NCBI GenBank assembly: GCA_900549685.1
Contig: UROX01000046.1
Span: forward strand, 1 to 15,721
Source of the DNA: an uncultured Alistipes sp.
GTDB taxonomy: Bacteria; Bacteroidota; Bacteroidia; Bacteroidales; Rikenellaceae
Length of the DNA stretch: 15,721 nt
Direction: 5' to 3'
The notes under the pieces were generated by a model. The model searched no databases and was not told the DNA's origin. It saw only the letters and a list, made by a program, of their open reading frames with translations. Below are positions 6,660-14,004 of the stretch, piece after piece; the first letter of the stretch is position 1; each line of letters starts with the position of its first letter. The position numbers and the translations under genes are program-made.

Positions 6660-7790
6660 ATGAGATTCGACCTGCAACATACCGACACCCGGAGCGCCGC
6701 CAGAGCGGGCGTCATCACGACCGATCACGGAACGATCGAAACCCCGATCTTCATGCCCGTGGGCACAGTCGGAAGCGTCAAAGGCGTCTTTCACCGCGAC
6801 CTGAAACAGGAGATCGGCGCCCAGATCATTCTGGGCAACACCTATCATCTCTATCTCCGCCCCGGAACGGACATTCTCGAACGGGCGGGCGGTCTGCACA
6901 GGTTCTGCGCATGGGACGGGCCGATTCTGACCGACAGCGGAGGATTTCAGGTCTTCTCGCTGTCGGGCTGCCGCAAACTGACCGCCGAAGGATGTCGGTT
7001 CAGCTCCCACATCGACGGGTCGAAACATCTGTTCACGCCCGAAAACGTGATGGATATCCAACGGAGCATCGGTGCCGATATCATGATGGCGTTCGACGAA
7101 TGTCCGCCGGGCGACGCGCCCTACGACTATGCGGCCCGCTCGCTGAACCTGACGAGCCGCTGGCTCGAGCGCTGTTTCGAACGCTTCGCGCAGACGGCTC
7201 CGCTGTACGGACACGCCCAGTCGCTCTTCCCCATCGTTCAGGGATGCACCTATCCCGACCTGAGGACCCGCTCGGCCGAATTCGTCCAGCAGTTCGACGC
7301 GGACGGATATGCCATCGGCGGACTGGCCGTGGGCGAGCCGGCACCGGTGATGTACGAAATGATCGAGCTGGTGAACGGCATCCTGCCCCGGAACAAACCG
7401 CGCTACCTGATGGGCGTGGGCACGCCGGTCAATCTGCTCGAAGCCATCGAACGGGGCGTGGACATGTTCGACTGCGTGATGCCGACGCGCAACGGCCGCA
7501 ACGGCATGCTTTTCACCAGCGAGGGCGTCATCAACATCCGCAACAAAAAATGGCAGGACGATTTCTCGCCGATCGATCCGGCGGGCTGCTGTTTCGCCGA
7601 CACGACCTACACGAAAGCCTACCTGCGCCACCTGACGATTGCCGGCGAAATGCTCGCCGCCCAGATCGCCAGCATGCACAATTTGGCTTTCTACCTGTGG
7701 CTCGTGGGCGAAGCCCGGCGCCGTATTCTCGACGGCACTTTCGCCGACTGGAAACCCGGCATGGTGGAAAAACTTTCCCGCAGACTGTGA
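6660..7790 (+). CDS. tgt: tRNA-guanine transglycosylase (queuine synthesis)
   Basis: Exchanges guanine-34 of GUN-anticodon tRNAs for preQ1 in the queuosine pathway. The start chosen is ATG at 6660 (376 aa), the family length; the TTG at 6651 is inside the promoter. Visible motifs are TDSGGFQVFSL with Asp92 (the substrate-binding acid) and FDCVMPTRNGRNG with the nucleophile Asp271 at the position of Asp264 in the well-studied enzymes. GVGTPVNLLEAIERG and the C-terminal MHNLAFYLWL are conserved. The usual CxCxxC zinc motif is replaced: it reads GCCFAD (309-314), so two of the three cysteines are gone, though His340 is kept. The lptG-type gene follows 131 bases later, and a TCCGTCC/GGACGGA hairpin (7791-7817) lies right after the stop codon. 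No other queuosine gene is in the window. Confidence 0.95.
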   Translation: MRFDLQHTDTRSAARAGVITTDHGTIETPIFMPVGTVGSVKGVFHRDLKQEIGAQIILGNTYHLYLRPGTDILERAGGLHRFCAWDGPILTDSGGFQVFSLSGCRKLTAEGCRFSSHIDGSKHLFTPENVMDIQRSIGADIMMAFDECPPGDAPYDYAARSLNLTSRWLERCFERFAQTAPLYGHAQSLFPIVQGCTYPDLRTRSAEFVQQFDADGYAIGGLAVGEPAPVMYEMIELVNGILPRNKPRYLMGVGTPVNLLEAIERGVDMFDCVMPTRNGRNGMLFTSEGVINIRNKKWQDDFSPIDPAGCCFADTTYTKAYLRHLTIAGEMLAAQIASMHNLAFYLWLVGEARRRILDGTFADWKPGMVEKLSRRL

Positions 7791-7817
7791 TCCGTCCGCT
7801 GATCTGCGGAGGACGGA
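7791..7817 (+). terminator. Hairpin after tgt, possible weak terminator
   Basis: TCCGTCC (7791-7797) pairs with GGACGGA (7811-7817), directly after the tgt stop codon. There is no T run behind it, so termination is uncertain. It could instead attenuate read-through into the permease gene. Confidence 0.3.
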
Positions 7818-7841
7818 CGCTCCGAAACGGAAGATTTTTAT

Positions 7842-7849
7842 TACCTTTG
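7842..7849 (+). promoter_or_regulatory. Probable promoter -7 element of the LptF/G-type gene
   Basis: TACCTTTG matches TAnnTTTG exactly. Transcription would start near 7856 with a leader of about 65 nt. No TTTG is visible at the -33 distance. Confidence 0.5.
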
Positions 7850-7921
7850 ACGACCGGCAGCGGCATCCCGGTCTCCGGCCGGCAGAACCGATCCGCAGAC
7901 GAACGCTAATTTTCGACCGCA

Positions 7922-9016
7922 ATGAAGTTTCCCGGCGTCAGAATCATAGACCGCTACATCATCCGCAAGTTCCTCGGAACCTACTTTTTCGCCATTTCGC
8001 TCATCATCGTCGTGGTGGTCATCTTCGACGCGGCCGAAAAGATCGACGACTTCATCGAACTGAAGGCTCCGCTGTCGAAAATCGTCTTCCAGTATTACGG
8101 CAACTTCATCCCCTTTTTCATCAACCAGTTCAGCGGACTGTTCACATTCATCTCCGTCATTTTCTTCCCGTCGAAAATGGCCTACCAGACCGAGATCATC
8201 GCCATCCTTTCGGCCGGAGTCAGCTTCAAACGGCTCATGTGGCCCTATTTTCTGAGCGCGGCGATCATCACGCTGTTGAGCCTGATGCTCAATCTGTTCA
8301 TCATTCCCGGAGCCAATGCCAACCGGCTCAAATTCGAGATGAACTACATCAAGAGCGTCCGGGGCATGAAATACGACGCGCATATCTACCGACAGATCGT
8401 TCCCGGTACGTTCATCTACCTGCGCGACTATACGAACAACAACAACTCCGCTTCGTATTTCGTACTGGAAACCTACAAGGACGGTTCGATCGTCTCCTCG
8501 CTCGAAGCCTCCGCAGTCAAATTCGATCCCGAAACCCGCCGCTGGAGCGCCCCGAAAAGCATTCTGCGTACCTTCGACGGCGAGCAGGAGACATTCGACA
8601 ACACCCAGCCGCTCGACACGACGATCAACCTCGACCCCATCGAACTGGGCCGGCTCGACGAACTGGTCAAAACGATGAATATCGTCCAGCTGGACAAGTT
8701 CATCGACGAGCAGAAGCTCAAAGGATCGGACATGATTCCGCGCTTCGAGGTGGAAAGACACAACCGTTTTGCATTCCCCGTCTCGACGTTCATCCTGACG
8801 ATCATCGGCGTCTCGCTCTCGTCGCGCAAAGTACGAGGCGGCACGGGACTGCATATCGGCGTGGGAATCGTGCTGGCCTTCTCGTTCATTCTGTTCAGTA
8901 AGTTCGGCGAAGAGTTTGCCAAAGGCGGTCTGCTGCCGCCCGCCATCGCAGTGTGGATTCCGAACATCATCTATACGTTCATCGCGTATTACCTCTACAA
9001 GAAAGCGCCGAAATAG
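7922..9016 (+). CDS. LptF/LptG-family permease (LPS export)
   Basis: Inner-membrane subunit of the Lpt ABC transporter, which pulls LPS from the membrane and feeds it into the periplasmic bridge. The 364-aa product has the family architecture: three N-terminal membrane helices (about 17-35, 63-81, 104-128), a large periplasmic beta-jellyroll domain (about 135-275) and three C-terminal helices (about 285-299, 308-325, 338-358). The N-terminal IIDRYIIRKFLGTYFFA is the classic YjgP/YjgQ opening with its coupling-helix region. The segment ILSAGVSFKRLMWPYF (95-110) is also conserved. I cannot tell LptF from LptG on sequence alone. It probably forms a transcription unit after tgt, with its own promoter. 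No LptB ATPase is nearby. Confidence 0.93.
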   Translation: MKFPGVRIIDRYIIRKFLGTYFFAISLIIVVVVIFDAAEKIDDFIELKAPLSKIVFQYYGNFIPFFINQFSGLFTFISVIFFPSKMAYQTEIIAILSAGVSFKRLMWPYFLSAAIITLLSLMLNLFIIPGANANRLKFEMNYIKSVRGMKYDAHIYRQIVPGTFIYLRDYTNNNNSASYFVLETYKDGSIVSSLEASAVKFDPETRRWSAPKSILRTFDGEQETFDNTQPLDTTINLDPIELGRLDELVKTMNIVQLDKFIDEQKLKGSDMIPRFEVERHNRFAFPVSTFILTIIGVSLSSRKVRGGTGLHIGVGIVLAFSFILFSKFGEEFAKGGLLPPAIAVWIPNIIYTFIAYYLYKKAPK

Positions 9017-9134
9017 TCCCGTGACGCCGGGAACTTCCGATCCCGCCGACGGTCTGCCGTCGCACGACGTCCGTTTCCCCGTACCGACCTCGGTATGTTC
9101 CGGTCCGTTCTTCCGAGCCTGCAATCCCGCAAAC

Positions 9135-9182
9135 AAAGGCCAGCCGGCCGAATCCATACGGATCCGGCCGGCTGGCCTTTTT
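9135..9182. terminator. Strong terminator between the permease gene and the DHOD-like gene
   Basis: A perfect 16-bp stem joins 9135-9150 (AAAGGCCAGCCGGCCG) to 9165-9180, with a further inner 4-bp stem (ATCC/GGAT) around loop ATAC. TTTTT at 9178-9182 ends the plus-strand transcript. The minus-strand side has an A/T-rich tail (TTTGTTT), so it probably also ends the convergent transcript. Confidence 0.88.
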
Positions 9183-9268
9183 CGGTTTCCGGACGCACGG
9201 AAGCCCCCTGTCCAAAGCCCTCCGCATAAGCCGATTGTCCGGTCCTCGCGAATGGCTCCGGGCGGCTT

Positions 9269-10246
9269 TTATTCGTGTTCCGAGAAATATTTCATAAACT
9301 GCGTCCGTTCGTACAGTTCCGGATCGGCGATCTGCCGGGCATTCATTCGTCCTGCAAAACGGGCGACCGCATCGAAACCGTGACGGTCCATCCACTCGTC
9401 GAGAAAAGCGTTCATCTCCGTTACGGCCCCTACTCCCTTTTCGTACAGCACGCTGGCCACCTGCACGGCGGAAGCACCCGCCAGCAACGCCTTGACGACA
9501 TCTTCGCCCGTATGCACACCGGTCGAAGCGGCCACGTCGATCTGCGGGACGTTCGCACCGACCAGAGCCGTCCAGCGCAGCACGTTCGACAATTCGGCCG
9601 GGCGGCTGAAAATATCGCCCGCACGGAACGCCATTCGCTCGATATCGATGTCCACCGGATAGAACCGGTTGAACAGCACCACGCCCTGCACTTTCCGGTA
9701 GGCGATGTCCCGCACGAGCGCCAGCGGATCGGTCAGACCCTGTCCGAGCTTGACGGTCAGCGGTAGCGACACCGCCTCGCGGACCCGCTCCACGATCTCC
9801 AGATAACGGCGCTCGACCGTTCCGAAAGAGGCAGTCCCCACGGCCGGCAACAAAAAGACGTTCAGTTCGATGGCATCGGCTCCCGCCTGTTCGATCCGGC
9901 GGGCGAATTCGGCCCACGGCCCGGCCTGACGGCAGCAGATGCTGGCGATAACGGGCAGAGCGCATTCCCGCCGGACGGCCCGGATCATATCCAAATAAAC
10001 CTCCAGATCGTGCTCACCCACATAGCGGGTCAGGTAATCGGCCGCCTCGGGATAATCGCTGTACCCGTTCAGGCACTCGATACGGCCGAGAATCTGTTCC
10101 TCGAAAATGGATTTGAGCACGACGGCGCCGGCGCCGGCCCGTTCGGCCTCGCGGACATGGGCCAACGAGGCGGTGAAGCCCGAACTACCGAGCATCACGG
10201 GACTTTTCAGTTCGAGTCCCGCGTATTGACATGCGATACGATTCAT
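9269..10246 (-). CDS. Dihydroorotate dehydrogenase-like FMN barrel protein
   Basis: 325-aa TIM-barrel protein related to class 1 dihydroorotate dehydrogenases (PyrD). The start at ATG 10246 is chosen because it opens the MNRIACQYAGLELKSPVMLGSSG barrel; an upstream GTG or similar codon at 10288 would overlap the galM stop. FMN-type features remain: SPVMLGSSG (15-23), VVLKSIFEEQI (42-52), TVKLGQG (164-170), QIDVAASTGVHTGEDVVKALLAGASAVQVAS (235-265). The substrate motif normally NxSxPN reads ELNVFLLP (127-134), so the catalytic cysteine/serine of authentic PyrD is not evident. It lies 25 bases downstream of galM in the same direction. The true reaction is unknown, and I would not name it pyrD. 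Confidence 0.8.
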   Translation of the reverse strand: MNRIACQYAGLELKSPVMLGSSGFTASLAHVREAERAGAGAVVLKSIFEEQILGRIECLNGYSDYPEAADYLTRYVGEHDLEVYLDMIRAVRRECALPVIASICCRQAGPWAEFARRIEQAGADAIELNVFLLPAVGTASFGTVERRYLEIVERVREAVSLPLTVKLGQGLTDPLALVRDIAYRKVQGVVLFNRFYPVDIDIERMAFRAGDIFSRPAELSNVLRWTALVGANVPQIDVAASTGVHTGEDVVKALLAGASAVQVASVLYEKGVGAVTEMNAFLDEWMDRHGFDAVARFAGRMNARQIADPELYERTQFMKYFSEHE

Positions 10247-10271
10247 AGCAGCAAGAATGTGTGTTCTTATC

Positions 10272-11444
10272 CTATCGTTCCTGCTCACCGTCCGCCCTCA
10301 CTTCGAAAGCATAGACGCAGGTATGGGTATACTCCTCGCCCGGACGCAGCACCGCCGAGGGGAAATTCTCGTGATTGGGCGCATCCGGATAATTCTGGGT
10401 TTCCAGCGCGATACCCGTGCGATAATCGTGCCGATCGCCCCGCTTGCCGGTTCCGGTACCGTCCATGAAGTTGCCGCTGTAAAACTGCAACGCCGGCTGA
10501 TCGGTCAGCACCTTCATCACGATGCCCGTCGCGGGTTCGTACACCTCGGCGGCGAGGCTCATTTCGTTTCCGTCCTTGTTCAGCACCCAGTTATGGTCGT
10601 ATCCGCGTGCCGGAACCATCGGAGCGAAATCGGACTCGATGCGTTCGCCGATGGCCACCGGCGACGTGAAATCGAGCGGCGTACCCGCCACGGGAGCCAG
10701 TTCGCCGGTCGGGATCAACCCTTCGTCGGTCGGCGTGAAGTAGTCGGCATAAATGGTCAGAATATGGGTATTCGTACTGCCCGACGTGCTGCCGTGCAGG
10801 TTGAAATAGTTATGACTCGTCGGATTGACGACGGTCGGGGCATCGGTCCGGGCACGATATTCGATTTTCAGCGCATTGTCGCGCGTCAGCATATAGGTCA
10901 CCTCGATGGACAGCGTGCCGGGATAGCCCTCCTCGCCGTCGGGCGACACGTAGCTCAACTCGAGGGCCTGCTCGCCGTCGGCCGTCTCGAACGGCCGGGC
11001 GTCCCAGACCTTGTTCCAGAAACCGTCGCCCCCGCCGTGCAGATGGTTCTCGCCGTCGTTGATCGTCAGCGCATATTCTTTGCCGTCCAGCACGAACCGG
11101 CCCTTGCCGATACGGTTCCCGTAGCGACCGACCACAGGACCCGAGAACTTGTCGTCCGAGGTCAGGTAATCGGCAATCGACTCGTATCCCCAAATCACGT
11201 CGCGGAAACCGCCCTCGGCATCGGGCACCCACAGGGCGACGACACGGGCACCGTAGCCGGTGATCTGGGCGGTCATGCCGTTCTGGTTGCGAAGCGTATA
11301 AAGCGACACGGACTTCCCGTCGATCACCGTGTCGAAAGCGGACGCGGGCAACAGGCTCACCTCACCCTCGCACGAGGGCGATTTCGGGCCGGAACATGCC
11401 GCACCGAGCAGCGATGCGGCCAAAGCGATCAGGATTTTTTTCAT
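10272..11444 (-). CDS. galM: Secreted aldose 1-epimerase (galactose mutarotase family)
   Basis: Interconverts alpha and beta anomers of aldohexoses. The start at ATG 11444 is the first that gives a signal peptide; an open frame running upstream to 12296 is a shadow. It encodes 390 aa. The N-terminus MKKILIALAASLLGAAC with Cys17 looks like a lipoprotein signal, so the enzyme is probably exported and membrane-anchored, unlike cytoplasmic GalM. Family residues are GRYGNRI (107-113), ENHLHGG (133-139, His136), PTSHNYFNL (208-216, His211 acting as acid), YDHNWVL (282-288) and ALETQNYPDAPNH (347-358) with catalytic Glu348. It begins a minus-strand pair with the DHOD-like gene. Its own -7 element is at 11522-11515. 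Confidence 0.95.
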   Translation of the reverse strand: MKKILIALAASLLGAACSGPKSPSCEGEVSLLPASAFDTVIDGKSVSLYTLRNQNGMTAQITGYGARVVALWVPDAEGGFRDVIWGYESIADYLTSDDKFSGPVVGRYGNRIGKGRFVLDGKEYALTINDGENHLHGGGDGFWNKVWDARPFETADGEQALELSYVSPDGEEGYPGTLSIEVTYMLTRDNALKIEYRARTDAPTVVNPTSHNYFNLHGSTSGSTNTHILTIYADYFTPTDEGLIPTGELAPVAGTPLDFTSPVAIGERIESDFAPMVPARGYDHNWVLNKDGNEMSLAAEVYEPATGIVMKVLTDQPALQFYSGNFMDGTGTGKRGDRHDYRTGIALETQNYPDAPNHENFPSAVLRPGEEYTHTCVYAFEVRADGEQER

Positions 11445-11514
11445 AATATTCAAAGTTCTTTCATTTCGTTCGACATCGTGCTTCCGCCCGCCGCGCACAT
11501 CGCGGAGCGACGAA

Positions 11515-11522
11515 CAAAAATA
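11515..11522 (-). promoter_or_regulatory. Probable galM promoter -7 element
   Basis: TATTTTTG on the minus strand matches TAnnTTTG. The predicted start near 11508 gives a leader of about 64 nt. The -33 element is poor. Confidence 0.45.
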
Positions 11523-11608
11523 CGAAACATCCTGTAAAAACCGGCCCGGCAGAAAACGAAAAACGCCGTGACGACACAAAATACGGCACGTTTTCCGGAG
11601 GGAACCGT

Positions 11609-11616
11609 TATCTTTG
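11609..11616 (+). promoter_or_regulatory. Probable promoter -7 element of the DMT transporter gene
   Basis: TATCTTTG matches TAnnTTTG. Transcription would start near 11623, some 23 nt before the ATG at 11646. A clear -33 element is not seen. Confidence 0.5.
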
Positions 11617-11645
11617 CCGCACGAAACCAAAAACGAACCGGAACG

Positions 11646-12554
11646 ATGTGGCTGACACTCGCCCTGCTCTCCGCCCTTTTTCTCGGACTCAACGAAGTCG
11701 CCAAGAAAAGCGCGCTCAACGATAACGCCGTGATTCCGGTGCTGGCCACGAGCATCTGGATCGGCGCGCTGTTTTTCGTTCCGCTCCAGTTCGCGAGCCT
11801 CGCGTTCCCCGAAGCCATGCAGGGGACCGTCCTGTACATTCCCTCCGTATCGGCCGCAGCCCACAGGGCGATCCTGCTCAAGGCAGTCATCGTGTTGGGT
11901 TCGTGGGTCTTCGGATTTTTCGCCACGAAACATCTTCCGCTCACCATCTCGGCCTCGGTCAAAGCGACGCGTCCGGTTTTCGTCGTGCTGGGCGCCGTCC
12001 TGCTCTTCGGCGAGCGGCTCACCGCCGTGCAGTGGATCGGCGTGGCCGCCGTGCTGGGCGCCCTCGTCGTGCTGTCGAACCTCGATAAACGGGACGGCAA
12101 GAACGACCGCGAGACTCCGCGACGCAAAAGACTCTGGATCTATTTTCTGATCGCCTCCACGCTGCTGGGAGCCGCCAGCGCGCTGTGGGACAAATTCCTT
12201 ATCGGACGTTACGACAAACTGGCCGTACAGGCCTATACCGGCTACTACCAATCGGCGATGATGGCCGTCCTGATGCTCGCGATGTGGTATCCGCACCGCA
12301 AACAGTCCACGCCGTTCCGTTGGCGATGGTCGATCTTCCTGACGGCCTTTTTGCTTACCGTCGCCGACTTTCTCTATTTCTTCGCCCTGAGCGATCCCGA
12401 CGCGCTGCTGTCGGTCGTCTCGACGATCCGGCGCTCGGGCGTCATCGTCACTTTCATCGCCGGCGCCCTAATGTTCAGGGAACGACAGATACGCACCAAA
12501 GCGCTGATCCTCGCCGTGGTGCTGGGAGGCGTCGTGGCACTCTACCTCGGATAA
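11646..12554 (+). CDS. EamA/DMT-superfamily transporter
   Basis: 302-aa integral membrane protein with about ten hydrophobic helices in two EamA-like halves, about 1-145 and 163-302. The start chosen is ATG at 11646, directly before MWLTLALLSALFLGLNEVAKK; a longer open frame from 11568 adds a hydrophilic stretch that overlaps the promoter. Conserved features are the SVKATRPVFVVLGAVLLFGERL segment (104-125) at the end of the first half, and STIRRSGVIVTFIAGALMFRERQ (259-281) in the second, both typical of drug/metabolite exporters. A charged linker (KRDGKNDRETPRRKRL, 148-163) joins the halves. Substrate unknown. It is divergent from galM, with nothing recognisable downstream. Confidence 0.9.
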   Translation: MWLTLALLSALFLGLNEVAKKSALNDNAVIPVLATSIWIGALFFVPLQFASLAFPEAMQGTVLYIPSVSAAAHRAILLKAVIVLGSWVFGFFATKHLPLTISASVKATRPVFVVLGAVLLFGERLTAVQWIGVAAVLGALVVLSNLDKRDGKNDRETPRRKRLWIYFLIASTLLGAASALWDKFLIGRYDKLAVQAYTGYYQSAMMAVLMLAMWYPHRKQSTPFRWRWSIFLTAFLLTVADFLYFFALSDPDALLSVVSTIRRSGVIVTFIAGALMFRERQIRTKALILAVVLGGVVALYLG

Positions 12555-13104
12555 GCAGCCGTCCGGACACAGAGGCACTCGACCGACGACCAGGCCCGAT
12601 CTTCTGTCCCCCGCACGACCGGTCCCGAGAAGTCGCCCGCAACATACGGTCATCTCATGCCGCCCATGCACGACCGGATCGTTCCTGCACAACCCCACGT
12701 CCTATTCACATCCACGAACCCATGCCCAAGCGGTACGTCGATCCACGTCCCCTTCTGTCGCGAACAATAGCCGTCGAATGAGGAAATTCCGACTCCGGGA
12801 ATACACGCCCCTGTACCCTCTGCGGCCAACAACGGAACTGCTATACCGCCAAGGGACAGAAACGAAATGCGACCACCCGCCTTAAAAGCCGCAATCTCCG
12901 AGTTTTCGGGGCTGCGCCCTATTGCCGTCGGGCGGGATCGGGGGACGCCGACCGGGAAACGAGACTTTACGGCCGCGAATCCCTGTGCTCGGACCTACAA
13001 AAATACGATCCGCTTCCGATCCATCGGAACATGCGACTGTCAAACGAGAACGGAGGAATCGCTTCGTGTCGATTCCTCCGTTCACTCCTCATTCTCGGGG
13101 GGGA
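12555..13104. other. Gene-free region between the DMT transporter and the secreted isomerase
   Basis: About 550 bases with no supported gene. A minus-strand frame is open for roughly 113 codons (about 12990 to 12650), preceded by a TATTTTTG element at 13005-12998, but it lacks an ATG, uses many GGG and GTG-rich codons unlike neighbouring genes, and resembles nothing I know. A hairpin (11 bp, 13051-13080) lies close to the end of the isomerase gene. Confidence 0.5.
13051..13080 (-). terminator. Hairpin downstream of the secreted isomerase gene
   Basis: CGGAGGAATCG (13051-13061) pairs exactly with CGATTCCTCCG (13070-13080) around an 8-base loop. On the minus strand it follows the isomerase stop by about 25 bases and is followed by TTCTCGTTTG, a weak T-rich tail. 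It is a likely terminator for the isomerase/DUF1080 operon. Confidence 0.6.
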
Positions 13105-13938
13105 CTATCTGTACCCGACGGCATCGCACACGCCGCGCAGATAACCGATCGACTCGGCCACGCCCGACAGCGGGTCCGGTCCGTCTTTTTCGAACTCCAG
13201 ACTGCACACGCCCCGATAGCCGATCTTGTGCAATGTCCGGACGATAGCGGGAATATCCATCACTCCGCGGCCCATTTCGCAGGTCTGCCCCTCTTTCGAG
13301 GCTAGCGTCTCGTCCTTGATATGGATGTCGAAAATACGTTTTCTGTACTTTTTAAGATCTTTCACGCAACTGGCTCCGAACCGGGCCGTATGTCCCAGAT
13401 CGAGACAGATGCCGATGCGGGGATCGAGATCGGCCACATGCGCCATCACGTCCGCAGCATCCGGAAAATGCGCAATGTCGGGACCGTGCGTATGGATCGC
13501 CATCCGGACATCGTATTCCTTGATCTTCTCTTCCACATACGGCAGCAATTCGTAGGTGGGGACTCCGATGAACATATCGGCTCCGTAACGTTTCACATAA
13601 TCGAATGCCCGGTCCACGTCCGCTTTCGAATTCATATAGATGGGTCCGAGCGTATAACCGTCCACACCCGCGGCAGCCAGTTTGGCCTTGAAAGCGGCGA
13701 TCTGTTCGGGCGTGCTGTTCATCGGCAGGTGGAAATCCTTTACGCTCATGTATTTCACCCCCATCCGTTTCAACATGTCGAGCGTCCGGTCTATATCGAA
13801 TGCCCGGAACGTAAACCCGGCCACGCCGATGCGGAGATAGTCCGATCCTCTGTCTTTGACGAATTGTGCGGACGCCGTGCACGTTCCCAGCAGCAAAGCC
13901 GCAGCAAGCATCCATGTTACGATACGATTCTTTTTCAT
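13105..13938 (-). CDS. Secreted xylose-isomerase-like TIM barrel (sugar isomerase/epimerase family)
   Basis: 277-aa protein with a signal peptide (MKKNRIVTWMLAAALLLG..., cleavage predicted at ASA|Q, after residue 24), followed by an AP-endonuclease-2/xylose-isomerase-like barrel. Metal-site candidates are AIHTHG (147-152), CLDLGHT (178-184, Asp180/His183), DIHIKDE (204-210, His206) and SLEFE (246-250, Glu248). The upstream neighbour in the same direction encodes a secreted DUF1080 protein, 66 bases away, so the two probably form one operon. Members of this barrel family include isomerases, epimerases and lyases acting on 3-keto sugars; which of these applies is inference. No phosphate-binding clue is seen, and the exported location argues against a sugar phosphate substrate. 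Confidence 0.9.
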   Translation of the reverse strand: MKKNRIVTWMLAAALLLGTCTASAQFVKDRGSDYLRIGVAGFTFRAFDIDRTLDMLKRMGVKYMSVKDFHLPMNSTPEQIAAFKAKLAAAGVDGYTLGPIYMNSKADVDRAFDYVKRYGADMFIGVPTYELLPYVEEKIKEYDVRMAIHTHGPDIAHFPDAADVMAHVADLDPRIGICLDLGHTARFGASCVKDLKKYRKRIFDIHIKDETLASKEGQTCEMGRGVMDIPAIVRTLHKIGYRGVCSLEFEKDGPDPLSGVAESIGYLRGVCDAVGYR

Positions 13939-14004
13939 GGTTTGGATTAATTATTAAGATTTAAGATCATTGTCGGAAACGATCGCCCATACAGGCTGCC
14001 CCTC

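Noticed and set aside
9047..9062. Small CGACGG/CCGTCG hairpin after the permease gene
   Set aside because: Only 6 bp and no T run; the strong terminator at 9135-9182 explains transcription end better.
10272..12296. Extended 674-codon reading of the galM frame
   Set aside because: The extra N-terminal part is antisense to the DMT transporter gene. The signal peptide beginning at 11444 marks the real start.
12650..12832. Small minus-strand ORF of 60 codons
   Set aside because: It has a non-ATG start, GGG-rich codons unlike local genes and no recognisable similarity.
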